From the NCBI GenBank assembly GCA_031282405.1, contig JAITDU010000045.1:1-64000 (forward strand): 64,000 nucleotides of DNA, in the 5' to 3' direction. The stretch comes from Coriobacteriales bacterium. Its GTDB lineage: Bacteria; Actinomycetota; Coriobacteriia; Coriobacteriales; UBA8131. Within the stretch, counting starts at the first letter, position 1. Each line of letters opens with the position of its first letter. Under the pieces are notes generated by a model. It was given only the letters and a program-made list of their open reading frames with translations. It was not told the DNA's origin and ran no database searches. Both the position numbers and the translations under genes were made by a program. Of this stretch, positions 44,801-52,624 are shown one piece after another.

Positions 44801-45302
44801 ACACGTGCGTCACACCTATAGTCTGGCTGAGTATTTGGCAAAAAACGTTCAACCGAACAAACCGAAGGGAGTAGGTACGTCCCTGGATTCTTCTGAACGT
44901 GTATCGACGACACCGGTGGCTTTGGCGACAGCGCCGGTACGTAAAAATGCGCAGCACAAGAGCACTTCCCAAGTCGTAAACGGCAGTTTTTTTACCCTGG
45001 ACGGTGCTCAGGCAGCGCTAGCTGTCTTTGATGAACTCGGACTTATCACCCCAGTCAGAGCATCATATGATAAAGCCTGTGCAAAGACAAACGAGGATAG
45101 TGTAGCGCGTGCTACCAGCTGGCACTATCGATTAAACACTGCTGTCGGTAAAGTCGATCTGACTGCCAGTGCGCGCTACGCAGAGGGGCTCAAGTCCCGG
45201 GAATCATTTGACGCTTTCGCAGAATGGCTGTTCACTTCCGGCCCCGATGAGCTATTATCGGTAATTCAAAGGCCGATAGTGCCTCATATGCCCACGGTTT
45301 GA
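41856..45302 (+). CDS. RecJ exonuclease fused to a RecQ-like helicase
   Basis: 1148 aa. Residues ~1-570 are RecJ: the DHH motifs IVIFGDYDVDGITAAAVM (~80), VTVDCGVSN, VVITDHHED, and the DHHA1 segment RFGGHAGAIGLTI. From ~610 a superfamily 2 helicase begins: Walker A MATGRGKSLIFQ (~643), DEAH box in IAIDEAHHIA (~746), ACTATADD and motif VI QMSGRAGRDG. The RecQ-C-terminal zinc and HRDC regions are not evident; the last ~250 residues are unassigned. A helicase joined to a 5'-3' single-strand exonuclease would act together at stalled forks or in RecFOR repair. ATG 41856 has GAGG upstream. Confidence 0.88.
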   Translation: MRWIVKSASLEAAQKIEYELGIPLLVARILVARGICTPEEARDFVAPSLERSWLDPELIQGMQEVVDRLEAAIRQHKRIVIFGDYDVDGITAAAVMVRTLRELGSAPQVVLPRREGEGYGLSPAALERVRSLNPDMLVTVDCGVSNVNEVVELQQAGIEVVITDHHEDSGKRPPNTPLVDPKLVSGGPSATLAGVGVVLKLVQLLGRRFSKIELWRSYLDLATLGTLADQMPLKAENRALVAAGLEIINNNPRPGIAALLAQENPERKLVSSNSLAFGLIPRLNAAGRIRDPLIALDLLINDESRSIRANAQRLEELNRERRILEKLLFEQALQQAEGLTPNRRITVVGGEQWHEGVRGIVASRLVRHYQMPVIVFSLEGDVAVGSGRSYGQVNLHQTVAQLEEMLLRFGGHAGAIGLTIATERLSEFRERLEAILATEPAELFDPRLEVDAEVGLADMDLLTVAEMDALEPYGSANREPKLIVRSVFIRGARAVGATQNHLVFKIFDGLREFSAIWFNCPDVTATLSISSSVDIVFTPKIDEWHGHQSVKLHVQDVLVPDQAGTLPPWLHRLMEQPVETHNSDTLRPISASGNAAHSQPSTHTATDQELAQQLYDRDIILHPAQQQALQALELNKATLAVMATGRGKSLIFQLHAVKRALSSQCQSIFIYPLRALLADQEYALRTMLGRLGLSCVSINGATPLEQRRLIYERIAAHEVDIVLTTPEFALFNSVHLFNRGNFGFIAIDEAHHIATATHDFRPDYQRLARLRTLVPEANVLACTATADDAITQAICASLAIETIVSDTSIRSNLQLDDQRNAPEREYYLANILAYSSKAIVYVNSRSMSIELCKLMRKLLPQRASRLVFYHGGLTRDDRSRVEAAFRSGEADTIIATSAFGEGVNVPDIRDVVLYDLPFSLIDYNQMSGRAGRDGQSACIHLLAQPEDQVHNRRILDSVAPTREQLVGVWRCLQDLELHQPSEHVRHTYSLAEYLAKNVQPNKPKGVGTSLDSSERVSTTPVALATAPVRKNAQHKSTSQVVNGSFFTLDGAQAALAVFDELGLITPVRASYDKACAKTNEDSVARATSWHYRLNTAVGKVDLTASARYAEGLKSRESFDAFAEWLFTSGPDELLSVIQRPIVPHMPTV

Positions 45303-45379
45303 ACCGCACCGATTGAACGACACCAAAAAAACGGCCGCTTAGCCGGCCTCGATGAACAAAGGATAGTCAATTCAAGAGT

Positions 45380-47698
45380 ATGAGCGCCAAGCCCACACAA
45401 ACAACCGCACAACAACCTGACAACGCCCAGGCTGCGCCTGAGAGCGCCCTTGATCACGTGGTGGAACAGGCTGCCACCTATATGTCTACAGCCGAGATCG
45501 AGCAGCTCTGGACTGCGTTTCATTACGCTAACGATGCCCATATCGGACAAAAGCGTAAGACCGGAGAGGAATTCATCACTCATCCGGTAGCCGTAGCACT
45601 GATCCTGGCCGAGTTGCGCATGGATGTGGACACCATCACGGCCGCACTCTTGCATGATACTGTCGAGGATTCCTCGCGTACATTGGCAGACATTGCCCAG
45701 CATTTTTCTGATGACGTCATGGTACTCGTTGATGGTGTCACGAAGATCACACGTATCGAGATAGAGAGCCTGGGAGAACAGCAGGCTAAAAATCTGCGCA
45801 AAATGCTGATTGCTATGTCGCGCGATATCCGGGTCATCGTCATCAAACTGGCTGATCGTCTCCACAACATGCGCACGCTCCAAGCCCTCAGCGAAGACCG
45901 CCGGATATTCAAGGCCCGTGAAACAATGGAGATCTACGCGCCTCTAGCGCATAGACTGGGTATCAATTCAATTAAATGGGAATTGGAAGATTTGGCGTTT
46001 TATTATCTGGACCATACTCGCTTCAGACAGATCCAACGGATGGTAGCCGAGTCGCGCACAGCTCGCGAAAAATATCTGGCTGATACGATAGCTCAACTGG
46101 AGGTGGAGCTGACCAGAGGCAACGTCCAGGCAAAGATCACCGGACGGCCCAAACACCTTTATTCCATCTATCAAAAAATGGCCGAGAAGGGCAAGGATTT
46201 CTCGGAAATATATGACCTTATTGCCCTGCGCATCATTGTCGATACCCAAGCTGATTGCTACACCTGCTTGGGAGCGGTACACACCCTCTGGTCGCCGATG
46301 CCCGGTCGCTTTAAGGACTATATTGCCATGCCTAAATTCAACAGGTATCAATCGTTGCACACAACGGTGATTGGTCCGGCGGCACGCCCCCTGGAAATCC
46401 AGATACGCACGAAGGAAATGCATCGGACCAGCGAGTATGGCGTTGCCGCCCACTGGCGCTACAAAGACAGCAAGAAGAACAAGGGCGTCCGGGATAATAA
46501 GGGCGACAGTTTTGATGCTGTTTTTGACGAACAGCTCCTATGGTTGCATCAGATGCTGGATTGGGCCGATGATGCTACTGACCCGGCGGAATTTTTAGAT
46601 TCTCTAAAGCGCGACCTGAACTATTCCGAGGTGTTTGTATTTACCCCCAAAGGTAAGGTCATCAATCTGCGTGCCGGCTCCACACCCATTGATTTTGCCT
46701 ATGCCATCCATACCGAAGTAGGAAATCACTGCGTTGGCGCCAAGGTAAACGGATCAATAGTGCCGCTTAGCTATGAGCTACAGACGGGCGATCGAGTGGA
46801 GATACTCACCCAAAATAATTCCGGTCCATCCCGTGACTGGCTCATTTTGGCAAAGACCCCCTCAGCGCGTCAAAAGATACGTTCGTACTTCTCCCGCATA
46901 TCTCGAAATGATGACATTCTCAAGGGCCGTGATCTGCTGTCGCGCGAGATGCGCAAACATGGTCTGGGCATCTCTTCAACCCGCTCCACTCAGGCGTTAA
47001 TCAAGGTGTGCGAGGAGATGGGCTTTAGTAACAGCGATGATCTGTTGGCCCAGATAGGCGCCGCAAAGACCAGCCCACGCCAGATTGCCAATAAGCTGTT
47101 GAAACAATTGGTCAAACCAGGTACCGACCTGTGGCCCAGTGTCCAGAGAATCGCCGGTTTGGACCGGGCGACCTCTGATGTCATCGCGTCGCGCAGAATC
47201 AACACTCGTTCTAAACATGCCTCTGCCGGGGTCATCGTCAAGGGTCTTGACGATGTCTTGGTGCGTTTGGCGCAGTGCTGTAATCCGGTACCGGGCGATA
47301 AGATAATCGGCTTTGTGACCCGCGGTAGGGGAGTGTCGGTACATCGTGATAACTGCCCTAACGCCGTTCGGTTGATGCAGACTCCGGAACGAATTATCGA
47401 AGTTGAGTGGCAGGAGAGCGCAAAAAACACCAATACGTTTAACGTAGAGGTATTTGTTGAAGCCCTTGATCGGCTCAGACTTTTGCAGGATGTGACGGTG
47501 ACAATGGCAAACAACGGTGTCAATATCCTGGGTGCAAATACGTCAAGCCACTCAGATGGCATCGTGGAGATGCGCTTTGTGTTCGAGGTGGGCGCTACAG
47601 CCCAAATAGCCCATATACTCAAGGATCTCAAGGCCGTAGACGGGGTTATAGATGCCCGTCGTAACCTCCCTGGCCAGATGGTCAAAAAGAACCGCTAG
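45380..47698 (+). CDS. rel: Bifunctional (p)ppGpp synthetase/hydrolase
   Basis: 772 aa with the full RelA/SpoT layout. HD hydrolase: ALLHDTVEDSSRTL, IKLADRLHNMRTL. Synthetase: GRPKHLYSIYQKM, DLIALRIIVDTQADCYTCLG, FNRYQSLHTTVIGP. TGS domain with EVFVFTPKGKVINLRAGSTPIDFAYAIHT. A C-terminal ACT domain carries VFVEALDRLRLLQDVTVTM. Both active sites look intact, so it can make and degrade the stringent-response alarmone. The start is taken at ATG 45380. It follows the recJ fusion at 77 bp and precedes an MBL hydrolase, a usual Gram-positive neighbourhood. Confidence 0.95.
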   Translation: MSAKPTQTTAQQPDNAQAAPESALDHVVEQAATYMSTAEIEQLWTAFHYANDAHIGQKRKTGEEFITHPVAVALILAELRMDVDTITAALLHDTVEDSSRTLADIAQHFSDDVMVLVDGVTKITRIEIESLGEQQAKNLRKMLIAMSRDIRVIVIKLADRLHNMRTLQALSEDRRIFKARETMEIYAPLAHRLGINSIKWELEDLAFYYLDHTRFRQIQRMVAESRTAREKYLADTIAQLEVELTRGNVQAKITGRPKHLYSIYQKMAEKGKDFSEIYDLIALRIIVDTQADCYTCLGAVHTLWSPMPGRFKDYIAMPKFNRYQSLHTTVIGPAARPLEIQIRTKEMHRTSEYGVAAHWRYKDSKKNKGVRDNKGDSFDAVFDEQLLWLHQMLDWADDATDPAEFLDSLKRDLNYSEVFVFTPKGKVINLRAGSTPIDFAYAIHTEVGNHCVGAKVNGSIVPLSYELQTGDRVEILTQNNSGPSRDWLILAKTPSARQKIRSYFSRISRNDDILKGRDLLSREMRKHGLGISSTRSTQALIKVCEEMGFSNSDDLLAQIGAAKTSPRQIANKLLKQLVKPGTDLWPSVQRIAGLDRATSDVIASRRINTRSKHASAGVIVKGLDDVLVRLAQCCNPVPGDKIIGFVTRGRGVSVHRDNCPNAVRLMQTPERIIEVEWQESAKNTNTFNVEVFVEALDRLRLLQDVTVTMANNGVNILGANTSSHSDGIVEMRFVFEVGATAQIAHILKDLKAVDGVIDARRNLPGQMVKKNR

Positions 47699-47734
47699 TC
47701 TTGGGTATGCCAAGAAAGGATAGGTAGTATACCA

Positions 47735-48430
47735 ATGCTCGTAGAGTCGCTTCCCGTGCGGATTGCGCAAAACCCTGACTTCTGCACGAATTGCTATATC
47801 CTCAGCAGTGCCGAGGAACCAGACTGTGCCCTTGTTATCGACCCTGGCGATGAAGCTGAGTTAATACTGAAGCAGCTGGGAAAACGCCATCTGGCGGCCA
47901 TAGTGTTGACACATGGTCACTATGACCACATCGGTGCTGTTCCCGAACTGGTTTTGGCTACCGACGCTCATATATATGCTCATCAGGCCGATGCCGAAGC
48001 CATAGCACAGAGCTATGATCGTATTAAGAGTGGCTTTGCCGCGTTCTTAAACCGAACACATGCCAAGCGTGGTGGCGGGAACGATTCTGGGCAGGCGATA
48101 TTGGATAAAACCGCGCCGCGCATAGACACGCTGGTAAAGGATGGGGATCACATCCGTCAGTGTGGACTTGATTTACAGGTCTGGCATACACCTGGACATA
48201 CCAAAGGAAGCATTTGCCTCTTAGACGCTACAGGAGGTAGACTATTCAGTGGGGACACGCTGTTCAAAGGAACCTGTGGCCGTACTGACTTTTTTGGCGG
48301 TAGTCCCGAGAACATGCATGCGTCACTGCAACGCCTAAAGACCTTACCTGCCAGCACAAAGGTATTTCCTGGTCATGATCAGACGACCACTATCGGCGAA
48401 GAGATGGATCGGGGGTTGAATGAATACTAA
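47735..48430 (+). CDS. Metallo-beta-lactamase fold hydrolase (glyoxalase II-like)
   Basis: 231 aa. Metal-binding HxHxDH motif in VLTHGHYDHIGAVPEL, further ligands in VWHTPGHTKGSICLL, SGDTLFKGTCGRTDF and PGHDQTTTIGEE. Single-domain proteins of this kind are annotated as hydroxyacylglutathione hydrolase-like. The usual position after rel in Firmicutes and Actinobacteria is occupied by such a gene. The substrate is unknown. Confidence 0.85.
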   Translation: MLVESLPVRIAQNPDFCTNCYILSSAEEPDCALVIDPGDEAELILKQLGKRHLAAIVLTHGHYDHIGAVPELVLATDAHIYAHQADAEAIAQSYDRIKSGFAAFLNRTHAKRGGGNDSGQAILDKTAPRIDTLVKDGDHIRQCGLDLQVWHTPGHTKGSICLLDATGGRLFSGDTLFKGTCGRTDFFGGSPENMHASLQRLKTLPASTKVFPGHDQTTTIGEEMDRGLNEY

Positions 48431-48466
48431 CAGAAGTCATCACCCCCAAAGAAACGGGAGGCGCTG

Positions 48467-50290
48467 ATGTATATCGCAGTTGTTCAATTCAACCCGACGG
48501 TCGGAGCACTGCCCCATAATTGCGACCGCGCGTTAGCAAAAGTTGAAGAATTATCCAAGTTGCCCTACCCGCCGGATCTGGTGGTTTTTCCGGCCTATGC
48601 CCTTACGGGCTCAGAGTTGGGTGGGCTGATGTATCATAACGCTTTTGCGGCCGAGTGTCTGGATGTAGCCCAGCGTTTCATCGCAGAGGCTAAACTGCCT
48701 ACATTGATCGGCACGATGCTTCCTCGCCCCTCTTTTGGCTCAGCGCATTTCGTCTGCCAGGAGGAGGTTTTATTTGCGCATGACGGCCATGGCTCAGCTT
48801 TGGGTTTCGTTGATTTGACGGCAGATCTTGATGAACAGGATTACGTGGAGAGCGTCAGCATCAAACTCAATGGCACAAAAATGACGGTTATCCTTGACGA
48901 TTTTGTTTATGCAGACAGCGATTATAGCGATTCTGATGCCATCATCATGATGCTCGCCAAGAATTATCAGACGGCCAGTGAGATGTTCACTTCTTCGAGT
49001 CTCGTGGATAATCTCAGAGACGATGCCCTCGCCAATGATGCCTGGATAGTCGTCGCTAATCTCTGTGGTGCCGAAGACAGTTCGGTATTCGAAGGAGCCA
49101 GTATTGCCATCTCGCCCGATGGCGCAGTAGCACAATCAGCTGTGCCGTTTGAGGAGGCGGTTTTCACCGTTAATCTCATTGGAGAGAAGAGCAGGGGTGA
49201 TTCTGATATGACCGCTTTGCATAAGAGCGCGCGCGTAGCCGCAAAGAGTGTTCAAGATACATCGTCTGACTCAGCCCACTCTTCTGCTCAGGCCAGACAG
49301 TTGGATAAGAAGCTGATAAAACCGCTGTTGCCTTATGAGGCGGACTGGAAAGCGCTTACCGTGGCACTGCGCGACTACGTTATCAAGAACGGTTTCAGTG
49401 ATGTGTTAGTGGGTATCTCCGGCGGTATCGACTCGGCTCTGGTAACGTCGCTTGCTGTCGAGGCTCTGGGTCTCCAGCACGTGCACGGAGTGTTGATGCC
49501 CTCGCCCCATTCATCTGCGGCCTCACGCACCGATGCGTTGGCGTTGGCTGCTGGACTGGGCATCAGCACTCAGGAGTTTGCGTTAGACGAGCTCTTTACG
49601 TCATTTTTAGCTCAATCTAAGCAGGTAATCGGTACAGAAGGCTCGGATCTGGCTATTCAGAATTTACAGGCTCGCATGAGGACTGTGGTGCTGATGCACC
49701 TCTCTAACACCTATGGGTGGTTACTGTTAAACACCGGCAACAAATCTGAGGCTGCAGTGGGTTATTCTACACTCTATGGCGACACAGCTGGCGCGCTGGC
49801 CCCCTTGGGCAATATCTATAAGACTGATGTCTACGGACTGGCCCGTTGGTTAAACTCCACGAACGAAACCATCCCCCAGGCCATCTTGGACAAGCCTCCC
49901 TCGGCGGAACTCTATCCCGGTCAAAAGGATTCCGATAACATCCCGCCCTATGATGTCTTAGATCAAATACTCAGATTACATATTGAAGAGGGCATGGGCG
50001 TAGACGAAATACTGGAGTTTATCAACAATTACCCCGTGAGCGTGGATATCGACAAGGACCTTGTAGTGGATGTGTTGAATCGGGTTAAAACTGCGGAATT
50101 TAAGCGCCGCCAGGAGCCCTTGGCGCCTCGCCTGGGCGGTTTGGACATCACAGCCGGCCGCGCATGGCCGATAACCAACGGCTTTGCAGACCATAGTCGT
50201 AACCTGTTGGCTCCCACCGAGATAGTTACCTATCTTAATGACATCTACAGTAACAGAATGCCGAATAACAGTGATTTTTTAGGAAACTGA
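48467..50290 (+). CDS. nadE: NAD synthase with degenerate amidase domain
   Basis: 607 aa, the two-domain length of glutamine-dependent NadE. The C-terminal synthetase is intact: DVLVGISGGIDSALVTSLAVE (~315), MPSPHSSAASRTDAL, NTGNKSEAAVGYSTLYGD, PPSAELYPGQKDSD. The N-terminal nitrilase-type domain keeps its fold (IAVVQFNPTVGAL, SVFEGASIAISPDGAV) but not its catalytic triad. The usual Glu (VFPE) is Ala in VVFPAYALTG (~40), the Lys of KxxLPN is not found, and the usual Cys (ICED) is Leu in VILDDF (~142). It would therefore depend on free ammonia. Adenylates NaAD, then amidates it. Confidence 0.9.
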   Translation: MYIAVVQFNPTVGALPHNCDRALAKVEELSKLPYPPDLVVFPAYALTGSELGGLMYHNAFAAECLDVAQRFIAEAKLPTLIGTMLPRPSFGSAHFVCQEEVLFAHDGHGSALGFVDLTADLDEQDYVESVSIKLNGTKMTVILDDFVYADSDYSDSDAIIMMLAKNYQTASEMFTSSSLVDNLRDDALANDAWIVVANLCGAEDSSVFEGASIAISPDGAVAQSAVPFEEAVFTVNLIGEKSRGDSDMTALHKSARVAAKSVQDTSSDSAHSSAQARQLDKKLIKPLLPYEADWKALTVALRDYVIKNGFSDVLVGISGGIDSALVTSLAVEALGLQHVHGVLMPSPHSSAASRTDALALAAGLGISTQEFALDELFTSFLAQSKQVIGTEGSDLAIQNLQARMRTVVLMHLSNTYGWLLLNTGNKSEAAVGYSTLYGDTAGALAPLGNIYKTDVYGLARWLNSTNETIPQAILDKPPSAELYPGQKDSDNIPPYDVLDQILRLHIEEGMGVDEILEFINNYPVSVDIDKDLVVDVLNRVKTAEFKRRQEPLAPRLGGLDITAGRAWPITNGFADHSRNLLAPTEIVTYLNDIYSNRMPNNSDFLGN

Positions 50291-50303
50291 ACAGGCGTCC
50301 ACC

Positions 50304-51269
50304 TTGTCAGATAGACAACCTGTTTCCGTATTGGGCTCGACCCTTATCCTGACGCTCGCTGCCTTTATTTGGGGTATGTGCTTTGTTGCCCAGCGTTCAG
50401 GCATGGAATATATAGGCCCGTTTTTGTTTAACGGCATCCGAGAATTGCTCGGCGCGCTTACGCTGCTGGCGCTTTGGGCTGTTTTTGCGCTCCTGAGTGT
50501 TTTTCGTGGCCGGATTCGTGCCGATAGTGCCCCAAGCCAGAGACGGAGTTTGCTTATCGGCGGCATTATCTGTGGCATTGCCCTGTACCTGGCCTCTAAT
50601 CTCCAACAGATCGGCATGGTATATGTGACCGCTTCCAAGGCGGCTTTTATCACCACGTTGTATATCATTTTGGTGCCGGTACTGGGACTGTTGATGCGAC
50701 ACAGACCACATTGGAACATCTGGGCCAGTGTGGGCATAGCGACTGTTGGCCTTTATCTTCTGTGTATAAATTCGAATTTTGCTCTGGAATTAGGTGATGC
50801 AGTGTTAGTGGCAAGTGCTGTGTTTTGGGCCATCCATATCTTGGCAGTCGGTCACTTTGCCCCACACCTGGGATTCTTGCGGTTGGTCAGGCTCTGTATT
50901 GTTCAGTTCAGTGTTGCAGGAGTACTCTCCATGCTCAGTGCACCCTTTGCGGACAGTGTATTTGTGTCCACACCTTTGAGTTGGGAGGTCATCGGGTTTG
51001 TTACTCCGGAATTAGCCTATGCGGGTATTCTTTCTACTGGCATAGCCTTTACGCTCGCTGCTGTCGGTCAAAAGCATGTCAAGCCACAGACAGCGGCTGT
51101 TGTTATGAGCCTGGAATCGGTGTTTGGCCTTCTTGGTGGTGCCCTGTTGTTGGGAGAGAGCCTGAGCAGCCGGGAACTTGTAGGTTGTGGCTTGATGTTT
51201 ATCGCTGTCATTCTCACTCAAATCAACTTTAAGGCGCGTCCACGAGCCGAAGGAGCCCGCTTTGACTGA
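50304..51269 (+). CDS. DMT-superfamily (EamA) permease
   Basis: 321 aa from TTG 50304, 13 bases after nadE. Ten hydrophobic helices in two EamA repeats: LTLAAFIWGMCFVAQRSGM...GIRELLGALTLLAL and VLVASAVFWAIHILAVGHFA..., with VYVTASKAAFITTLYIILVP and QTAAVVMSLESVFGLLGGAL as the conserved second-half helices. Metabolite or drug exporter of unknown substrate. Not closely like the LicB-type permease at 12.3 kb. Confidence 0.85.
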   Translation: MSDRQPVSVLGSTLILTLAAFIWGMCFVAQRSGMEYIGPFLFNGIRELLGALTLLALWAVFALLSVFRGRIRADSAPSQRRSLLIGGIICGIALYLASNLQQIGMVYVTASKAAFITTLYIILVPVLGLLMRHRPHWNIWASVGIATVGLYLLCINSNFALELGDAVLVASAVFWAIHILAVGHFAPHLGFLRLVRLCIVQFSVAGVLSMLSAPFADSVFVSTPLSWEVIGFVTPELAYAGILSTGIAFTLAAVGQKHVKPQTAAVVMSLESVFGLLGGALLLGESLSSRELVGCGLMFIAVILTQINFKARPRAEGARFD

Positions 51270-51484
51270 TGAGGGACTAAACAAAGGGTGGCGAGTGCGC
51301 TAAGATTCTCTCTAGGCACATAGAGTGTATATAACGCACGCAATGCACCGCGCCGGTAGGTGCCGTTCCAAGCACAGTGAATACCAGTAACACGCCATCT
51401 GGGGTCACTTGAGGCACACGAAACGCCCTATATGCACGGTATAATGCCACAATAATAACGAAATAGCGAGTATAAGGAGAAGCC

Positions 51485-52429
51485 ATGCCAAAGATAACCG
51501 CCGCCGATGTCAGGGTACCACTGGACGTTTTACCCGAGACCAAAAAAACTTACGTAAACAACTTCCTAGCTGCAACGAGAAATACCGGGCGTCTTATGCT
51601 GTTTGCCTGTGACCAGAAGATCGAGCATCTTAACGCCGACTTTTACGGGTCGGGCATCGATGGTGCCGATAATGATCCGGAGCATCTGTTCAGGATTGGA
51701 TCTGGTGGTATAATCGGTGTGTTGGCTGCACAAAGCGGTCTGATTGCTCGATATGCGGCCGATTACCCTACTATCAACTATCTGGTCAAGATGAACTCAA
51801 AAACCAATCTGGTTAAGACCAAGCAAGACGATCCTTATTCCGCTCAGCTTTATCCCTTAGAAGCTATCTTGGCTCTGCGTGAGTCCGGTGCGAACATTGT
51901 AGGGATTGGGTACACGATTTATCTGGGTTCGGAATACGAATCATCAATGCTAGTTGAGGCTGCTGAATTGATTATGGAAGCCCATGCTCATGGCTTGATT
52001 GTTGTGTTATGGATCTATCCGCGTGGTCAGGCGGTGTCTGATGAGAAAGACGCTGATTTGATAGCCGGAGCCGCCGGTGTTGCGCTTTGTCTGGGTGCGG
52101 ATTTTGTCAAGGTAAACCCGCCCAAACCCACAGATGATTCTACATCCGCTGAGCTTTTGGCGCGTGCTTCTGAGGCAGCGGGACGCACCGGACTGGTCTG
52201 CGCCGGCGGTTCTACGGTGGACGCTGCGCAGTTCCTTAACCAGCTCTATGCACAAATACACGTAGGTGGTGCCAGCGGTAACGCTACCGGTCGTAATATT
52301 CATCAGCGTCCTCTGCCCGAGGCTATTCAACTGACCAAGGCTATAAGTGCTATTACACTAGCTGATTACGATGCTCAACGAGCCTTGGACGTGTTCCGGA
52401 ACAAAGAGGAATTTGTGCTGGAGGCATGA
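51485..52429 (+). CDS. DhnA-type class I aldolase
   Basis: 314 aa. Segments LMLFACDQKIEHLN, YLVKMNSKTNLV, EYESSMLVEAAELIMEAHAHG and GADFVKVNPPKP (Schiff-base Lys region), then AGGSTVDAAQFL, define the archaeal-type class I fructose-bisphosphate aldolase/LsrF family. It cleaves fructose-1,6-bisphosphate or a related ketose. ATG 51485 follows AAGGAGAAGCC. A TATAAT box at 51440-51445 lies 40 bases upstream, without a clearly spaced -35 element. Monocistronic. Confidence 0.88.
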   Translation: MPKITAADVRVPLDVLPETKKTYVNNFLAATRNTGRLMLFACDQKIEHLNADFYGSGIDGADNDPEHLFRIGSGGIIGVLAAQSGLIARYAADYPTINYLVKMNSKTNLVKTKQDDPYSAQLYPLEAILALRESGANIVGIGYTIYLGSEYESSMLVEAAELIMEAHAHGLIVVLWIYPRGQAVSDEKDADLIAGAAGVALCLGADFVKVNPPKPTDDSTSAELLARASEAAGRTGLVCAGGSTVDAAQFLNQLYAQIHVGGASGNATGRNIHQRPLPEAIQLTKAISAITLADYDAQRALDVFRNKEEFVLEA

Positions 52430-52624
52430 GGTGCGACATGAAAGGTTCACAGAGGTTGGTAAGAGTTGATAAGTTGATAGGGCGTGTTAAGGTACATTAC
52501 GGCGCGAGCATGCGAATATCAACCCCATTCATGACCGACACACCTAGATAACCCCGCATCATCGCCGTGGCAAAGATGCATCTCAGGCATGCACAGTGGC
52601 TTAGCAGAAGCGATTTATCGGCTG

